This document shows, in pieces, positions 16,677 to 25,406 of a stretch of 64,000 nt of DNA (positions within the stretch are counted from its first letter, which is position 1; each line of letters starts with the position of its first letter). The stretch lies in contig PMDS01000032.1 of the NCBI GenBank assembly GCA_003155655.1, positions 1-64,000 on the forward strand, written 5' to 3'. The DNA comes from Melioribacter sp. GTDB lineage: Bacteria; Bacteroidota; Ignavibacteria; Ignavibacteriales; Melioribacteraceae. The position numbers and the translations under genes are program-made. The notes under the pieces are model-generated. The model saw nothing but the letters and a program-made list of their open reading frames with translations, ran no database searches and was not told where the DNA came from.

Positions 16677-17819
16677 ATGAAAAAGATAAATATTATTCCG
16701 GTTATTGTAATAATTGCTCTCTTATTTGCAGGGGCTGCAAAACCGGCTTACGCCCAGCAAAAAGAAAGAACATTCAGCGTAAATAGAAACGGAAAGCTGA
16801 TAGTTAACGTAAATCCGGGTACAATAAAAATAAAGACTACTACAAAAGATGAAGTTGTTGTAATAATAAAAAACCTTGATGAAGATCTTTTAAAAAGCGT
16901 TGAAATAAATGCCGATAAAAATGTAGTTGAAGTGAAATATGATGAAGGAATGGACGATCCTGAATTTGAAATAACCGTACCGGATAAATTCAATTTGGAA
17001 TTGAAGACCGCTGCGGGGGACATCCAGATTAAAGATGATATAGATGGAAATGTTGATGCAACAACCAGTGGCGGAGACGTTTCTATAGATGGAGTTAAAG
17101 GAAGTTTGTCGGTGGAATCAAGCGGTGGTGATATCAATCTGCGTGGAACTGTCGGCGGCAGTTTGAAAGTGAATACAATGGGCGGAGATATTACTGTTGC
17201 AAGCGTTCTTGGTAAAAATGCAAAGGTAAATACAATGGGCGGCGAAATTACAATCAATAAAGCTGCTAATGGAATATCCGTAAAAACATACGGCGGAGAT
17301 ATTTCTGCCGGTAATATTGGGGGTGATTCTGATTTTATTACCTACGGAGGAAGCGTTTCTGTAGAGAATGCTGCAGGAAATATTAAAATGGAGACTTACG
17401 GAGGCAACCTTACCATTGTGAAAGCTAATGGGAAAGCAAGAGGAAAAACTAATGGTGGAAATATAGATTTCCAAAATATTACAGGGAGCGTTGATGTGAA
17501 AACATTGGCGGGGGAAGTAAGTGTTGGACTTAATCCCGCATCGGGAAGCGAAAGCGTAATTACTACAAACGCCGGCTCTATTGAATTAAGAGTACCAGCA
17601 AAAGCAAAAGTAACAATTATTGCAAGAATTCATGTTCAAGGATGGTGGAGAGAAGCAAAAGAAAATTATAAGATACAATCAGATTTTGAAACCACTACAT
17701 ACAATATCGAGGAAGACAATCATGATATAGTCGGTGTTTATCAAATAAACGGCGGCGGCAGTAAAGTACAGTTGAAAGCCGTTAATGATGAAATAAGAAT
17801 TCTTAAAGAAACCAAATAA
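16677..17819 (+). CDS. Exported DUF4097-type repetitive beta-helix protein
   Basis: The 380-residue product has a cleavable signal peptide (MKKINIIPVIVIIALLF, likely cut after AYA near residue 27). The body is about eleven short strand repeats marked by a Gly-Gly or Ala-Gly turn followed by an alternating strand: SGGDVSI, SGGDINL, MGGDITV, MGGEITI, YGGDISA, YGGSVSV, YGGNLTI and others, spaced about 18-24 residues. This is the DUF4097 pattern, predicted to fold as a right-handed beta-solenoid. AGGAGG lies before the ATG at 16677, which I prefer to an upstream start. It follows the anti-sigma gene by one base and is probably a target or partner of that envelope regulon. Confidence 0.85.
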   Translation: MKKINIIPVIVIIALLFAGAAKPAYAQQKERTFSVNRNGKLIVNVNPGTIKIKTTTKDEVVVIIKNLDEDLLKSVEINADKNVVEVKYDEGMDDPEFEITVPDKFNLELKTAAGDIQIKDDIDGNVDATTSGGDVSIDGVKGSLSVESSGGDINLRGTVGGSLKVNTMGGDITVASVLGKNAKVNTMGGEITINKAANGISVKTYGGDISAGNIGGDSDFITYGGSVSVENAAGNIKMETYGGNLTIVKANGKARGKTNGGNIDFQNITGSVDVKTLAGEVSVGLNPASGSESVITTNAGSIELRVPAKAKVTIIARIHVQGWWREAKENYKIQSDFETTTYNIEEDNHDIVGVYQINGGGSKVQLKAVNDEIRILKETK

Positions 17820-17837
17820 ATATTAATGGAGTTTGTA

Positions 17838-19043
17838 ATGAAAAAGTTAGTATTAATACTTGTACTTGCGGCACTTGGCCTTTTGTTTATGCTTGTAAGA
17901 CAAACAAAAGCGTCTTCATTAGACCGGTTTTGGAGCAGTCAATCCAAATTGAGCAGTGATAATTCGAATAACGAAAGAGAAGTTAAAAAAGAATTTGAAG
18001 TCAAACCCGGCGGTAAACTTACTATTGATCTGAAAACCGGCGCCGCTATCGATATAAAAGGATGGGATAAAAGCCTGTTAAGCGCAACTGCAGTGATAAG
18101 CGAGGAAGATGAAGATAATCCAATGGAATTCAGCTTTGAGAAAAACGGTAATAGTGTTGAAATTACATCCAAGTTTAAGTACGAAAAAAGAAGCAACCAC
18201 TCTAACGCAAAATTAATTGTTTATCTGCCGCAAAAATATAATGTTGAATTTAATACAATGGGCGGAGCTGTTATTATTGGCAATGTTGATGGAAACACCG
18301 AGGGCAAAACAATGGGCGGCGCAATTGTTTTATCCGAACTAAAAGGCTACGTAAATACAGAAACAATGGGCGGTGCTATTTCATTAATAGATTCTGAAGT
18401 TGACGGCAGGGTAAAAACTATGGGCGGTCCTGTAAATCTTAAAAATGTTAAAGGGGATGTTGATGCCACTACCATGGGAGGACCTATTATTCAATCTAAT
18501 GTACAGGGCAAAGACAAATCAGGTAAAGGAGTAAGCATAAGTACAATGGGCGGCCCAATTGTTGTTGATGAAGCTCTTAATGGTGCTAATGTAAAAACTA
18601 TGGGTGGAAATATAGATATTAAAAAAGCAGCGAAACATGTTTACGCAGAAACTATGGGCGGTAAAATTTCTATTGGTGAAATTGACGGAAGTGTTGAAGC
18701 CTCTACAATGGGTGGAGACATTGATGTTAAGATGACCGGCGCACTGAAGGCAGGTGACAAAAACGTTTCTCTTTCTTCAAAAGGTGGAGATGTTACATTA
18801 ACAGTGCCCGATGGTTTGCCAATGGATGTTGATATTCAAATTACCGTTAAAGATGAAGATAGATATGATAAGTACAAAATAGTAAGTGATTTTCAATTAA
18901 AGGAAGACCATTCTTCTGGAGAATGGAAAGAATCACATCACAACCGCGGTAAACATATTAATGGAACAGGAACTATTAATGGCGGCGGTAATAAAATAAA
19001 AATCAGAACAATTAACGGAAATGTTTATCTAAAAAAGAGCTGA
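17838..19043 (+). CDS. Exported DUF4097 protein with nine TMGG repeats
   Basis: The 401-residue product begins with a hydrophobic leader (MKKLVLILVLAALGLLFM) that is a signal peptide or membrane anchor, then a first beta-domain, then nine copies of a TMGG turn at intervals of roughly 17-29 residues between about residues 145 and 295. Each TMGG is followed by a strand of the type xIxx. It is a paralogue of the preceding protein, with the turn homogenised to TMGG. The ATG at 17838 is favoured over 17826 by GGAG six bases ahead. A terminator-like hairpin follows. Surface or periplasmic localisation is inferred. Confidence 0.85.
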   Translation: MKKLVLILVLAALGLLFMLVRQTKASSLDRFWSSQSKLSSDNSNNEREVKKEFEVKPGGKLTIDLKTGAAIDIKGWDKSLLSATAVISEEDEDNPMEFSFEKNGNSVEITSKFKYEKRSNHSNAKLIVYLPQKYNVEFNTMGGAVIIGNVDGNTEGKTMGGAIVLSELKGYVNTETMGGAISLIDSEVDGRVKTMGGPVNLKNVKGDVDATTMGGPIIQSNVQGKDKSGKGVSISTMGGPIVVDEALNGANVKTMGGNIDIKKAAKHVYAETMGGKISIGEIDGSVEASTMGGDIDVKMTGALKAGDKNVSLSSKGGDVTLTVPDGLPMDVDIQITVKDEDRYDKYKIVSDFQLKEDHSSGEWKESHHNRGKHINGTGTINGGGNKIKIRTINGNVYLKKS

Positions 19044-19061
19044 TGAAATAATTTCTTCGAT

Positions 19062-19100
19062 AAAGCCTGGAATTATTTAACTAGTTTCAGGCTTTTGTTT
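19062..19100. terminator. Terminator between two convergent sigma modules
   Basis: AAGCCTGGAA pairs with TTTCAGGCTT across a 14-base loop, followed on the plus strand by TTTTGTTTTA. It ends the DUF4097 operon and lies just before the stop of the convergent zinc-finger gene, so it may serve both strands. Confidence 0.7.
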
Positions 19101-19110
19101 TATACAAGCA

Positions 19111-19347
19111 CTACTCACTTAACCCCAAAAATTCAATCAGGCGTTTATGAGCCTCATTAGAGAGCGTTACATCATATTTTTTATAAAACAGGATAGTGTT
19201 ATCTACAGAGTTAAAATATTTTTTGCATGACTCACATTTTTCAAGATGGGCTTTAATCTCAATACATTTAGGCGAGCTTAATTCCTCACCAAGGTTATCA
19301 CAAATGTGAGACATTACATCTTTGCAAGTTGGTTTATTTTCACTCAT
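19111..19347 (-). CDS. Small zinc-finger anti-sigma factor
   Basis: The 78-residue protein carries the ZAS signature HLEKCESC (H-x3-C-x2-C, residues 34-41), with further Cys at 8, 16 and 28. It overlaps the 3' end of the adjacent sigma gene by eight bases. This is the organisation of soluble zf-HC2 anti-sigma factors. No membrane helix is present, so it should act in the cytoplasm, possibly as a redox or zinc switch. C-terminal to the finger is a short helix suited to wrapping the sigma factor. Confidence 0.85.
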   Translation of the reverse strand: MSENKPTCKDVMSHICDNLGEELSSPKCIEIKAHLEKCESCKKYFNSVDNTILFYKKYDVTLSNEAHKRLIEFLGLSE

Positions 19348-19903
19348 AATGCAGCTTCTTGTTTAGTTCATTTCTTAAAAATGCGCGTGCCCTGTGCAGC
19401 CGTGATTTTGTTGCAGGAATAGTAAGCTCAACTATTTTTGCCGTTTCTTCCGTTGATAAACCTTCTACGTCTCTAAGTGTAAAGACAATTCTATAATCTG
19501 CAGGCAGTTTTTGAATTGCATCATCTAGAATTGTTCTTAGTTCGTTATTCTCGGTAATTTTTTCTGGAGTAATCTTCCAATCAGCAATGTTTTTTTCATC
19601 AATCAATGCCTCATCATTTTCAATTGATTCATAATTGAACTTCCCCTCAGTACGTGCAAGCATAAGGCAATGATTAGAAACCACCCTGTACAGCCACGTT
19701 GATAATTTTGATTCTCCGCTAAACTGCTTAATATTTTTTACCATGCTCAAAAAAGTTTCCTGCATAGTATTTTCCGCCCTGTCTTTATGTCTACAGATTT
19801 TATAAGAAAAATTATAGACAGTTTGTTCATACATTTTAACAAGCTCCGTCAAAGCCTTTTTATCTCCGTGCTGGGCCTGTTCAATAAGTGTTTGTTCTTC
19901 CAT
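19340..19903 (-). CDS. ECF RNA polymerase sigma factor
   Basis: The 187-residue protein has region 2 (LTELVKMYEQTVYNFSYKIC, then ENTMQETFLSMVKNIKQF) and region 4 (LPADYRIVFTLRDVEGLSTEETA, then TKSRLHRARAFLR). It is paired with the overlapping zinc-finger gene downstream and lies 23 bases after an AlkA-like glycosylase on the same strand, so all three may be one transcript. It is clearly different in sequence from the plus-strand sigma at 15132, and the two modules end tail to tail. Confidence 0.94.
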   Translation of the reverse strand: MEEQTLIEQAQHGDKKALTELVKMYEQTVYNFSYKICRHKDRAENTMQETFLSMVKNIKQFSGESKLSTWLYRVVSNHCLMLARTEGKFNYESIENDEALIDEKNIADWKITPEKITENNELRTILDDAIQKLPADYRIVFTLRDVEGLSTEETAKIVELTIPATKSRLHRARAFLRNELNKKLHYE

Positions 19904-19926
19904 GTAATTTGATGCTTCTTTCTTAA

Positions 19927-20550
19927 TTAGGATTCGTTCTTATTATCCAGACTCATCCAAAGGAAAAGACTTGCTACAGAGCTGTAAGGATGCCAATTAT
20001 TTTTTGCCGCTAATGATTTGATTTTTTTCTCATCAGGTAATTTCTTCAAGTTGTAATGTAACATAATAGATTTACGAATACCAAGGTCACTAAAAGGCAG
20101 AACATCTAATCTACCCAGCTTAAAAATAAGAAACATATGTACAGTCCAGACTCCAATTCCTTTAACTATTGTAAGTTCAGTCAGAATTTTTTCATTTGTC
20201 TTTTTAGTCAGGCCTTTTAACCTAACCTCACCTGAAATTATTTTTTGAGAAAGATCTTTTACATATTTTACCTTGGCATTAGATAAACCAAGAGATCTAA
20301 GTGCCGCATCGTCTGTTTGAACGATTAAATGAGGTTCAGGGCTGTTCTTGTAAAAAGCCATAAATTTCTTAAATATTGAAGCAGAAGCATAAACAGACAA
20401 TTGCTGCCCAATAATAGCTTTTAGCAAATGATTGAAGTATTGCTTGTGCTGTGTTAAATTAATAATGCCGTTTGTTTTTATTATTGTTGATAGAACCTTA
20501 TCTTTCGAGGAAAGATGCTTCATTGCCTTTTTAATATCGTTTTTAAGCAT
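19927..20550 (-). CDS. AlkA-like DNA-3-methyladenine glycosylase (HhH-GPD)
   Basis: This base-excision repair enzyme releases alkylated purines. The 207-residue protein has the HhH-GPD core: the helix-hairpin-helix LTIVKGIGVWTVHMFLIF (residues 126-143) and catalytic Asp155 in LPFSDLGIRK. It lacks the N-terminal TATA-fold of E. coli AlkA, as do many bacterial 3-methyladenine glycosylases of about 200 residues. Only 24 bases separate its start from the divergent kinase-like gene, so the promoters must overlap coding DNA. Co-transcription with the sigma factor downstream would link DNA-damage repair to that stress module; this is inference. Confidence 0.9.
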   Translation of the reverse strand: MLKNDIKKAMKHLSSKDKVLSTIIKTNGIINLTQHKQYFNHLLKAIIGQQLSVYASASIFKKFMAFYKNSPEPHLIVQTDDAALRSLGLSNAKVKYVKDLSQKIISGEVRLKGLTKKTNEKILTELTIVKGIGVWTVHMFLIFKLGRLDVLPFSDLGIRKSIMLHYNLKKLPDEKKIKSLAAKNNWHPYSSVASLFLWMSLDNKNES

Positions 20551-20574
20551 TTGTTTTTCCCGGGCTAATTATAT

Positions 20575-22944
20575 ATGGAAAATCAGTTACAAATTGCATT
20601 AAGCAGAAACAAATTACTGAAAAATGCAGACATTTCGAAAATTGACCTTAGAAATGTGAAAGGGAAGCTCATTACTATAGGAGAAGGTGAAATACTCTAC
20701 CGGGAAGGAGATGTTGCAGATATTATTTTTCTTGTAGTCAGCGGTGAGATTAATGTTCTTAAAAAACGCCTACTTGGAAAAACTAAATCATACATTTTTG
20801 TTGAAAATGATTTTTTTGGTCACGAAGAATTCTTTGAAGAGACAACGCGTACATCAACTGCCGTGGCCCTTCGCGATTCATACCTCATTTCTTTAACCCG
20901 GGAAGAAGTGGATATATTAATCCAGCATGAAGATGAAATTTATGTAAATTTGCGTGAACCGGTTCTTGAAATTGATGATGAAATACTTAACCGGAAAGAA
21001 GAAGATATAAAAACAATCCCGGCAGAAAAAGTAGAAGACCCGCATTGGGCTCCGCCTTTCGAAGAAAAGCTTATCTCAAAAGAAGATTCCGGCAGCACCG
21101 GTAAGCAGAAATCGCAGGATATTTCTTCCGGTACCTTTGAAGAAGAGAAAAAGAAGGAAAGTGAATTTGAAGAACCTCATAAAATAATTGACAGCACAAA
21201 ACAAGAACCCAAAATAGAAGATAAAATTTCCTTTGATGAAAGTGCATTCCTTAATGAAGATGGAATTCCAAAAGCGGAATATGAAATTCCCGAGCCTCTT
21301 TCTAAGCCTCAAGCAGCGGGTGCAAAAACAGAAGAAGATTTGAATGATGCATTGTTTCAGATATTAAGCGGTACACAGGAAATCCATTTTGATAAACCGC
21401 CCAAAGAAGAAACCCCTTCTTTACAAGAGACAGACAATGCGTTTTTGTCTTCACTTGATTTCAAAGAGACTGCGGCTGAAGAAAATGCTTTTGTTCCCCA
21501 ACATGAATCAATTTACGAAGATATAATAAAGCAGGAAGATCATATTCCTGAACAAACGGCTTCTGTACAAAAATCAGAAAAAAATATAGAACCAAAAATA
21601 AGCGACACATCTTTATCCGCTGATGCTGAAAGTAAATATCACCTTAATCTAAAGGGAGAAGACCGGAAAGAAATTGAGCCATTGGAAATAACCCCGTATC
21701 AATCAATTCAGCCCGAGTCACCACAGAAAACAGTTGATAAACAGACAACACCGATTCAAGATTCAGGGGAAATGAATGTTAATGAATTGCAGATGATCAT
21801 TAAGGCTGCTGAACTTGTTAATTCAGATATTAGAGTTGATGAGGTTCTGAAAAATATAGTTGATGTTGCAACAAACATAACATCTGCAGACCGAGGCACA
21901 TTGTACCTGATAGATAAGGACAAGGATGAATTGTGGTCGTTGATTACTATGGGTGATGAAACACGGGAAATTCGTTTGAAAATTGGAGAAGGACTTGCTG
22001 GTTTTGTAGCAAAGAGCGGTGAGACAATCAATATCAAAGATGTAAGAAAAGATACCCGCTTCAACCCGGAATTTGACAAGGCTAGCGGTTATATAACAAA
22101 AAACATGATTTGTTTTCCTATTAAAAACAGCAAATCGCAAATTATTGGCGTACTTCAATTATTGAACAGTGTTAATAACGAGTTTTCGAAAAGAGACGAG
22201 GAGTTTTTAGCTGCTCTTTCAATACACGCTGCAATGGCGCTTCAAAATTCAGAATTGGTTGAAAAACTTCTTCAGGTGGAAAGAATTCATTCACTTGGTA
22301 AAATGGCTAATTTCCTTATTCAGGATATTAAAAAACCAATTCTTGTAAGTAAAAGATATGCAGAGCATTTACGCAGTAAACAGCTATCACCAGATACACT
22401 TCAAGTAGTAGACATGCTTTTGGAACAGCTTTCACAGGTTGCCGATCTTGTTCAAACAACATCAAGTTATTCTGAAGGCAAAACAATTCTACGCGCATTG
22501 AATGTAAGCTTAAACAATACTCTTTCAGATTACTACTCGCGCATTGAACAATATGCAGCGGGATGTAACTGCCAGATTCAAACAGAGTATGATAAAGATG
22601 TAAATATTAAGCTGGATGTAAAGGAATTTTACCAATGCTACATGCATATTATTAAAAATGCATGCGATGCAATGCCGGAAGGAGGTAAAATTCTTGTATC
22701 GACAAAACGCATTAATAAGAACGTTGAGATTCGAATTCATGATAACGGCTTTGGGATTCCTGAAGGAATTAAGGAAAAAATCTTTGAACCGTTTATGACT
22801 TATGGAAAAAAAGAGGGTACCGGACTTGGGCTTTCCATTACGAAAAAGCTAATTGAAGCGCATAAAGGAACAATCCGGGTAGAAAGTTCAATAGGTGAAG
22901 GCGCATCGTTCATTATTACACTTCCGGTAGTAAATGTGTTTTAG
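20575..22944 (+). CDS. cNMP-binding / GAF / histidine-kinase-like sensor lacking the phospho-histidine
   Basis: The 789-residue protein has an N-terminal cyclic-nucleotide-binding fold (residues 15-125, GEGEILYREGDVADIIFLVV), an acidic, probably disordered linker (130-400), a GAF domain (about 405-560), and a kinase core. The dimerisation helix keeps the family frame (RIHSLGKMANFL-IQDIKKP), but the position of the phospho-His is Gln583 (codon CAG at 22321). The ATPase half is intact: N-box KNACDAM, G-boxes DNGFGIP and GTGLGLSI. No membrane segment is seen. It may work as a pseudokinase or ATP-dependent scaffold. miaA starts nine bases downstream. Confidence 0.88.
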   Translation: MENQLQIALSRNKLLKNADISKIDLRNVKGKLITIGEGEILYREGDVADIIFLVVSGEINVLKKRLLGKTKSYIFVENDFFGHEEFFEETTRTSTAVALRDSYLISLTREEVDILIQHEDEIYVNLREPVLEIDDEILNRKEEDIKTIPAEKVEDPHWAPPFEEKLISKEDSGSTGKQKSQDISSGTFEEEKKKESEFEEPHKIIDSTKQEPKIEDKISFDESAFLNEDGIPKAEYEIPEPLSKPQAAGAKTEEDLNDALFQILSGTQEIHFDKPPKEETPSLQETDNAFLSSLDFKETAAEENAFVPQHESIYEDIIKQEDHIPEQTASVQKSEKNIEPKISDTSLSADAESKYHLNLKGEDRKEIEPLEITPYQSIQPESPQKTVDKQTTPIQDSGEMNVNELQMIIKAAELVNSDIRVDEVLKNIVDVATNITSADRGTLYLIDKDKDELWSLITMGDETREIRLKIGEGLAGFVAKSGETINIKDVRKDTRFNPEFDKASGYITKNMICFPIKNSKSQIIGVLQLLNSVNNEFSKRDEEFLAALSIHAAMALQNSELVEKLLQVERIHSLGKMANFLIQDIKKPILVSKRYAEHLRSKQLSPDTLQVVDMLLEQLSQVADLVQTTSSYSEGKTILRALNVSLNNTLSDYYSRIEQYAAGCNCQIQTEYDKDVNIKLDVKEFYQCYMHIIKNACDAMPEGGKILVSTKRINKNVEIRIHDNGFGIPEGIKEKIFEPFMTYGKKEGTGLGLSITKKLIEAHKGTIRVESSIGEGASFIITLPVVNVF

Positions 22945-22953
22945 TAATTCAAA

Positions 22954-23862
22954 ATGAATTATAATCTTATAACCATCCTTGGACCTACCGCAGTTGGAAA
23001 AACGCGCTTAGCATCAATGCTGGCAAAACGTTTTGCCGGTGAAATCATTTCTGCCGATTCCCGCCAGGTTTATTGCGGAATGGATATTGGCACAGGAAAG
23101 GATTTGGATGATTATGTAGTAGAAGGGGAAAAGATTTCACATCATCTAATTAATGTGATTAATCCAAATGAAGAATTTAATCTTTTTCTTTTCAGCAAAT
23201 TATTTTATCAAGCATTTAATGAGATAAGTTCCCGCAAGAAAATTCCGTTCTTTGTTGGGGGAACAGGGTTGTACCTGCATTCAGTTTTGAAAAATTACAA
23301 CTTAAATAAAGTTAAGTTTGACAAGAATCGCACAGATGAACTTGAAAAATATTCAATTGAAGAACTAACAAACCATTTGAAAGAAATAAATTCCGTTCTT
23401 CATAATACAACAGATTTATTAGTTAAAGAAAGAATTATACGTGCTATCTTAGTAGCGGAGAATGATAATCAACTTAATAACAGTGAAAAAACAGAAATTA
23501 ATTCACTAACCATTGGTATTAAGCTTGAGCGTGAAGAAATAAAAAAAAGGATTACCGCCCGTTTAAAACATCGTTTGCAAAATGGAATGATAGACGAGGT
23601 GAAACAATTAATTAAAAATGGAATTACTTTTGAAAGGCTTGAACTGTTTGGTCTAGAATACAAATTTGTAGGCAGATATCTTAAAGGGGAGCTTAGTTAT
23701 AATGACATGTTTCAAAAACTTAACAGCTCAATTCATGGTTTTGCGAAGAGACAAATGACCTGGTATAGAAAAATGGAGCGCGAGGGAATTGAGATACATT
23801 GGATCGAGGCACAAAATTTTAACGCTGCCGAAGAATTAATTATGAATAAATATTTCTCATGA
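22954..23862 (+). CDS. miaA: tRNA dimethylallyltransferase
   Basis: MiaA transfers a dimethylallyl group to A37 of tRNAs reading UNN codons. The 302-residue protein has the P-loop GPTAVGKT (residues 9-16), the substrate motif SADSRQVYCGMDIGTGK (about 34-50), the GGTGLYL block near residue 98 and the C-terminal KRQMTWYRK signature near 269. All key residues are present and the length is normal. It overlaps the following glycosyltransferase start by four bases (ATGA). Confidence 0.96.
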   Translation: MNYNLITILGPTAVGKTRLASMLAKRFAGEIISADSRQVYCGMDIGTGKDLDDYVVEGEKISHHLINVINPNEEFNLFLFSKLFYQAFNEISSRKKIPFFVGGTGLYLHSVLKNYNLNKVKFDKNRTDELEKYSIEELTNHLKEINSVLHNTTDLLVKERIIRAILVAENDNQLNNSEKTEINSLTIGIKLEREEIKKRITARLKHRLQNGMIDEVKQLIKNGITFERLELFGLEYKFVGRYLKGELSYNDMFQKLNSSIHGFAKRQMTWYRKMEREGIEIHWIEAQNFNAAEELIMNKYFS

Positions 23863-25295
23863 AAGATATTTCAACAGTCATAAATGAATTACCACATAAT
23901 GTAAGAAATTATAAGCAAAAGTATGGCTTACAGGGATGGAAACTTGAACTGCACTCAACAAAAGGATTCAATAATATTGTTGTTATTCCGGCAATTCAAG
24001 AATACGAAAACATCCGCAGTCTATTATTGTCTCTCAATTCAAATGATAAAAAATATTATGATGAAAGTTTATTCATTTTTGTAATTAATAATTTGAAATC
24101 CTCTGCCGAAGAAGCCAAGGAGGATAATCTCAAAAGCATTGAATTTTTGCGTAGCATTATATCAAAAGAGAATACAGCAGAATCTTTTGGCGCTATGAAT
24201 CTAGGCGTTGTTGACGCATCAACAACAGGGTATGAATTGCCGGAGAAAGAAGGAGGGGTTGGACTGGCGCGTAAAATTGGAATTGACCTTGCGCTTGAAC
24301 AATTTGATTATAGAAATAATAAAAAGAAAATAATAATCTCTCTTGATGCCGACTGCATAGTTGAACAAAATTACCTCTCCGCAATTGTTGACGCATTTAA
24401 CACAAAAAATATTTCAGCCGCGTATGTTCAATATGAACATAAATTGACGGATGACGAAAATGAAAAAAGAGCAATAATTTGTTATGAAATGTTTCTGCGT
24501 TATTATGCGCTTGGTTTGAAGTATGCCCGGTCAAGGTATGCTTTTCCAACAATCGGTTCAACCATTGCCTGCGATTGTGATAGCTATATTAAAGTTGGGG
24601 GAATGAATAAAAGAAAAGCTGGAGAGGATTTTTATTTTTTAGAAAAATTAGCAAAGATAACTGAGATTGGAAAAATTGCCGGTACAAAAGTATATCCATC
24701 AAGCAGGAGTTCATGGCGGGTACCTTTTGGAACAGGTCAGCGTATAAGCAGATTCAACAAGGGCACGCATAATGAATATGTGCTGTATGATCCCAATACT
24801 TTTAAAATATTGAAAGATTGGCTGCAAATTTTTAACTCCGGGAAAATATTGAATGCCGAAGAATATCTCAAAGCGGCAGAAAGAATTAATCCTTTATTAA
24901 AGGAGTTTTTAATAATTAATAATTTTCTTTTAAGCTGGAATAAAATACTAAATAATTCAAAATCTGAAGCGCAAGTACAAAAGCAAAAGACCATCTGGTT
25001 TGATGGTTTCCGGACGTTGAAATTAATTCATTTTTTACGTGATAATGGATTCCCGCCGATCAATATGTTTAAGGCAATTGAGGAACTAATAGAAATTGAG
25101 AATGGAGAATGGAGAATTGAGAATGAAAAATGGAGAACCATGAATGCGGAATTGAGAATTGCAAATGGAGAACCATGCCTATCGGCAGGCAAGTTGAGAA
25201 CCATGCCTATCGGCAGGCAGGTGGAGAGAGGCGAGGAATTACCGCCAATTGAAATACAAACAGAGTATCTCAATGTGTTAAGAACACTTACTTAA
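23859..25295 (+). CDS. Family 2 glycosyltransferase with repeat-derived C-terminal tail
   Basis: The 478-residue product has a GT-A nucleotide-sugar domain (VVIPAIQEYENIRSLLLSL near residue 46, the metal-binding DADC near 165, and GEDFYFLEKL near 259 in the acceptor region). It has no membrane helix. The acceptor and sugar are unknown. From about residue 412 the protein turns into Glu/Asn/Trp/Arg-rich sequence encoded by GAGAATTGAGAA-type and 24-base repeats (25093-25225). The native C terminus was probably near residue 410, with the tail read through inserted repeat DNA. Four-base overlap with miaA suggests translational coupling. Confidence 0.85.
   Translation: MKDISTVINELPHNVRNYKQKYGLQGWKLELHSTKGFNNIVVIPAIQEYENIRSLLLSLNSNDKKYYDESLFIFVINNLKSSAEEAKEDNLKSIEFLRSIISKENTAESFGAMNLGVVDASTTGYELPEKEGGVGLARKIGIDLALEQFDYRNNKKKIIISLDADCIVEQNYLSAIVDAFNTKNISAAYVQYEHKLTDDENEKRAIICYEMFLRYYALGLKYARSRYAFPTIGSTIACDCDSYIKVGGMNKRKAGEDFYFLEKLAKITEIGKIAGTKVYPSSRSSWRVPFGTGQRISRFNKGTHNEYVLYDPNTFKILKDWLQIFNSGKILNAEEYLKAAERINPLLKEFLIINNFLLSWNKILNNSKSEAQVQKQKTIWFDGFRTLKLIHFLRDNGFPPINMFKAIEELIEIENGEWRIENEKWRTMNAELRIANGEPCLSAGKLRTMPIGRQVERGEELPPIEIQTEYLNVLRTLT
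25093..25225 (+). repeat. Dispersed repeat inserted in a coding region
   Basis: The block starts with degenerate GAGAATTGAGAATGGA units and continues with two identical 24-base copies at 25168-25191 and 25196-25219, each holding the palindromic core TGCCTATCGGCAGGCA. Related GAATTGA units occur at 43394 and 61035. The reading frame stays open through it. Confidence 0.85.
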
Positions 25296-25406
25296 TCAAA
25301 TTGGTTTGGATTTCAGGCTCATTTCTACCCTATTTAGAAATTAGGGTTAAACTTGAGTATATTTTGCCCGCAATTTTATTCAGTTGCAGAATTTTAACGA
25401 GGATGC

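Noticed and set aside
16748-17474. Long minus-strand frames opposite the DUF4097 gene
   Set aside because: They are frame shadows of the GG-turn repeats; low-complexity Ser/Pro/Thr translation, no start signal.
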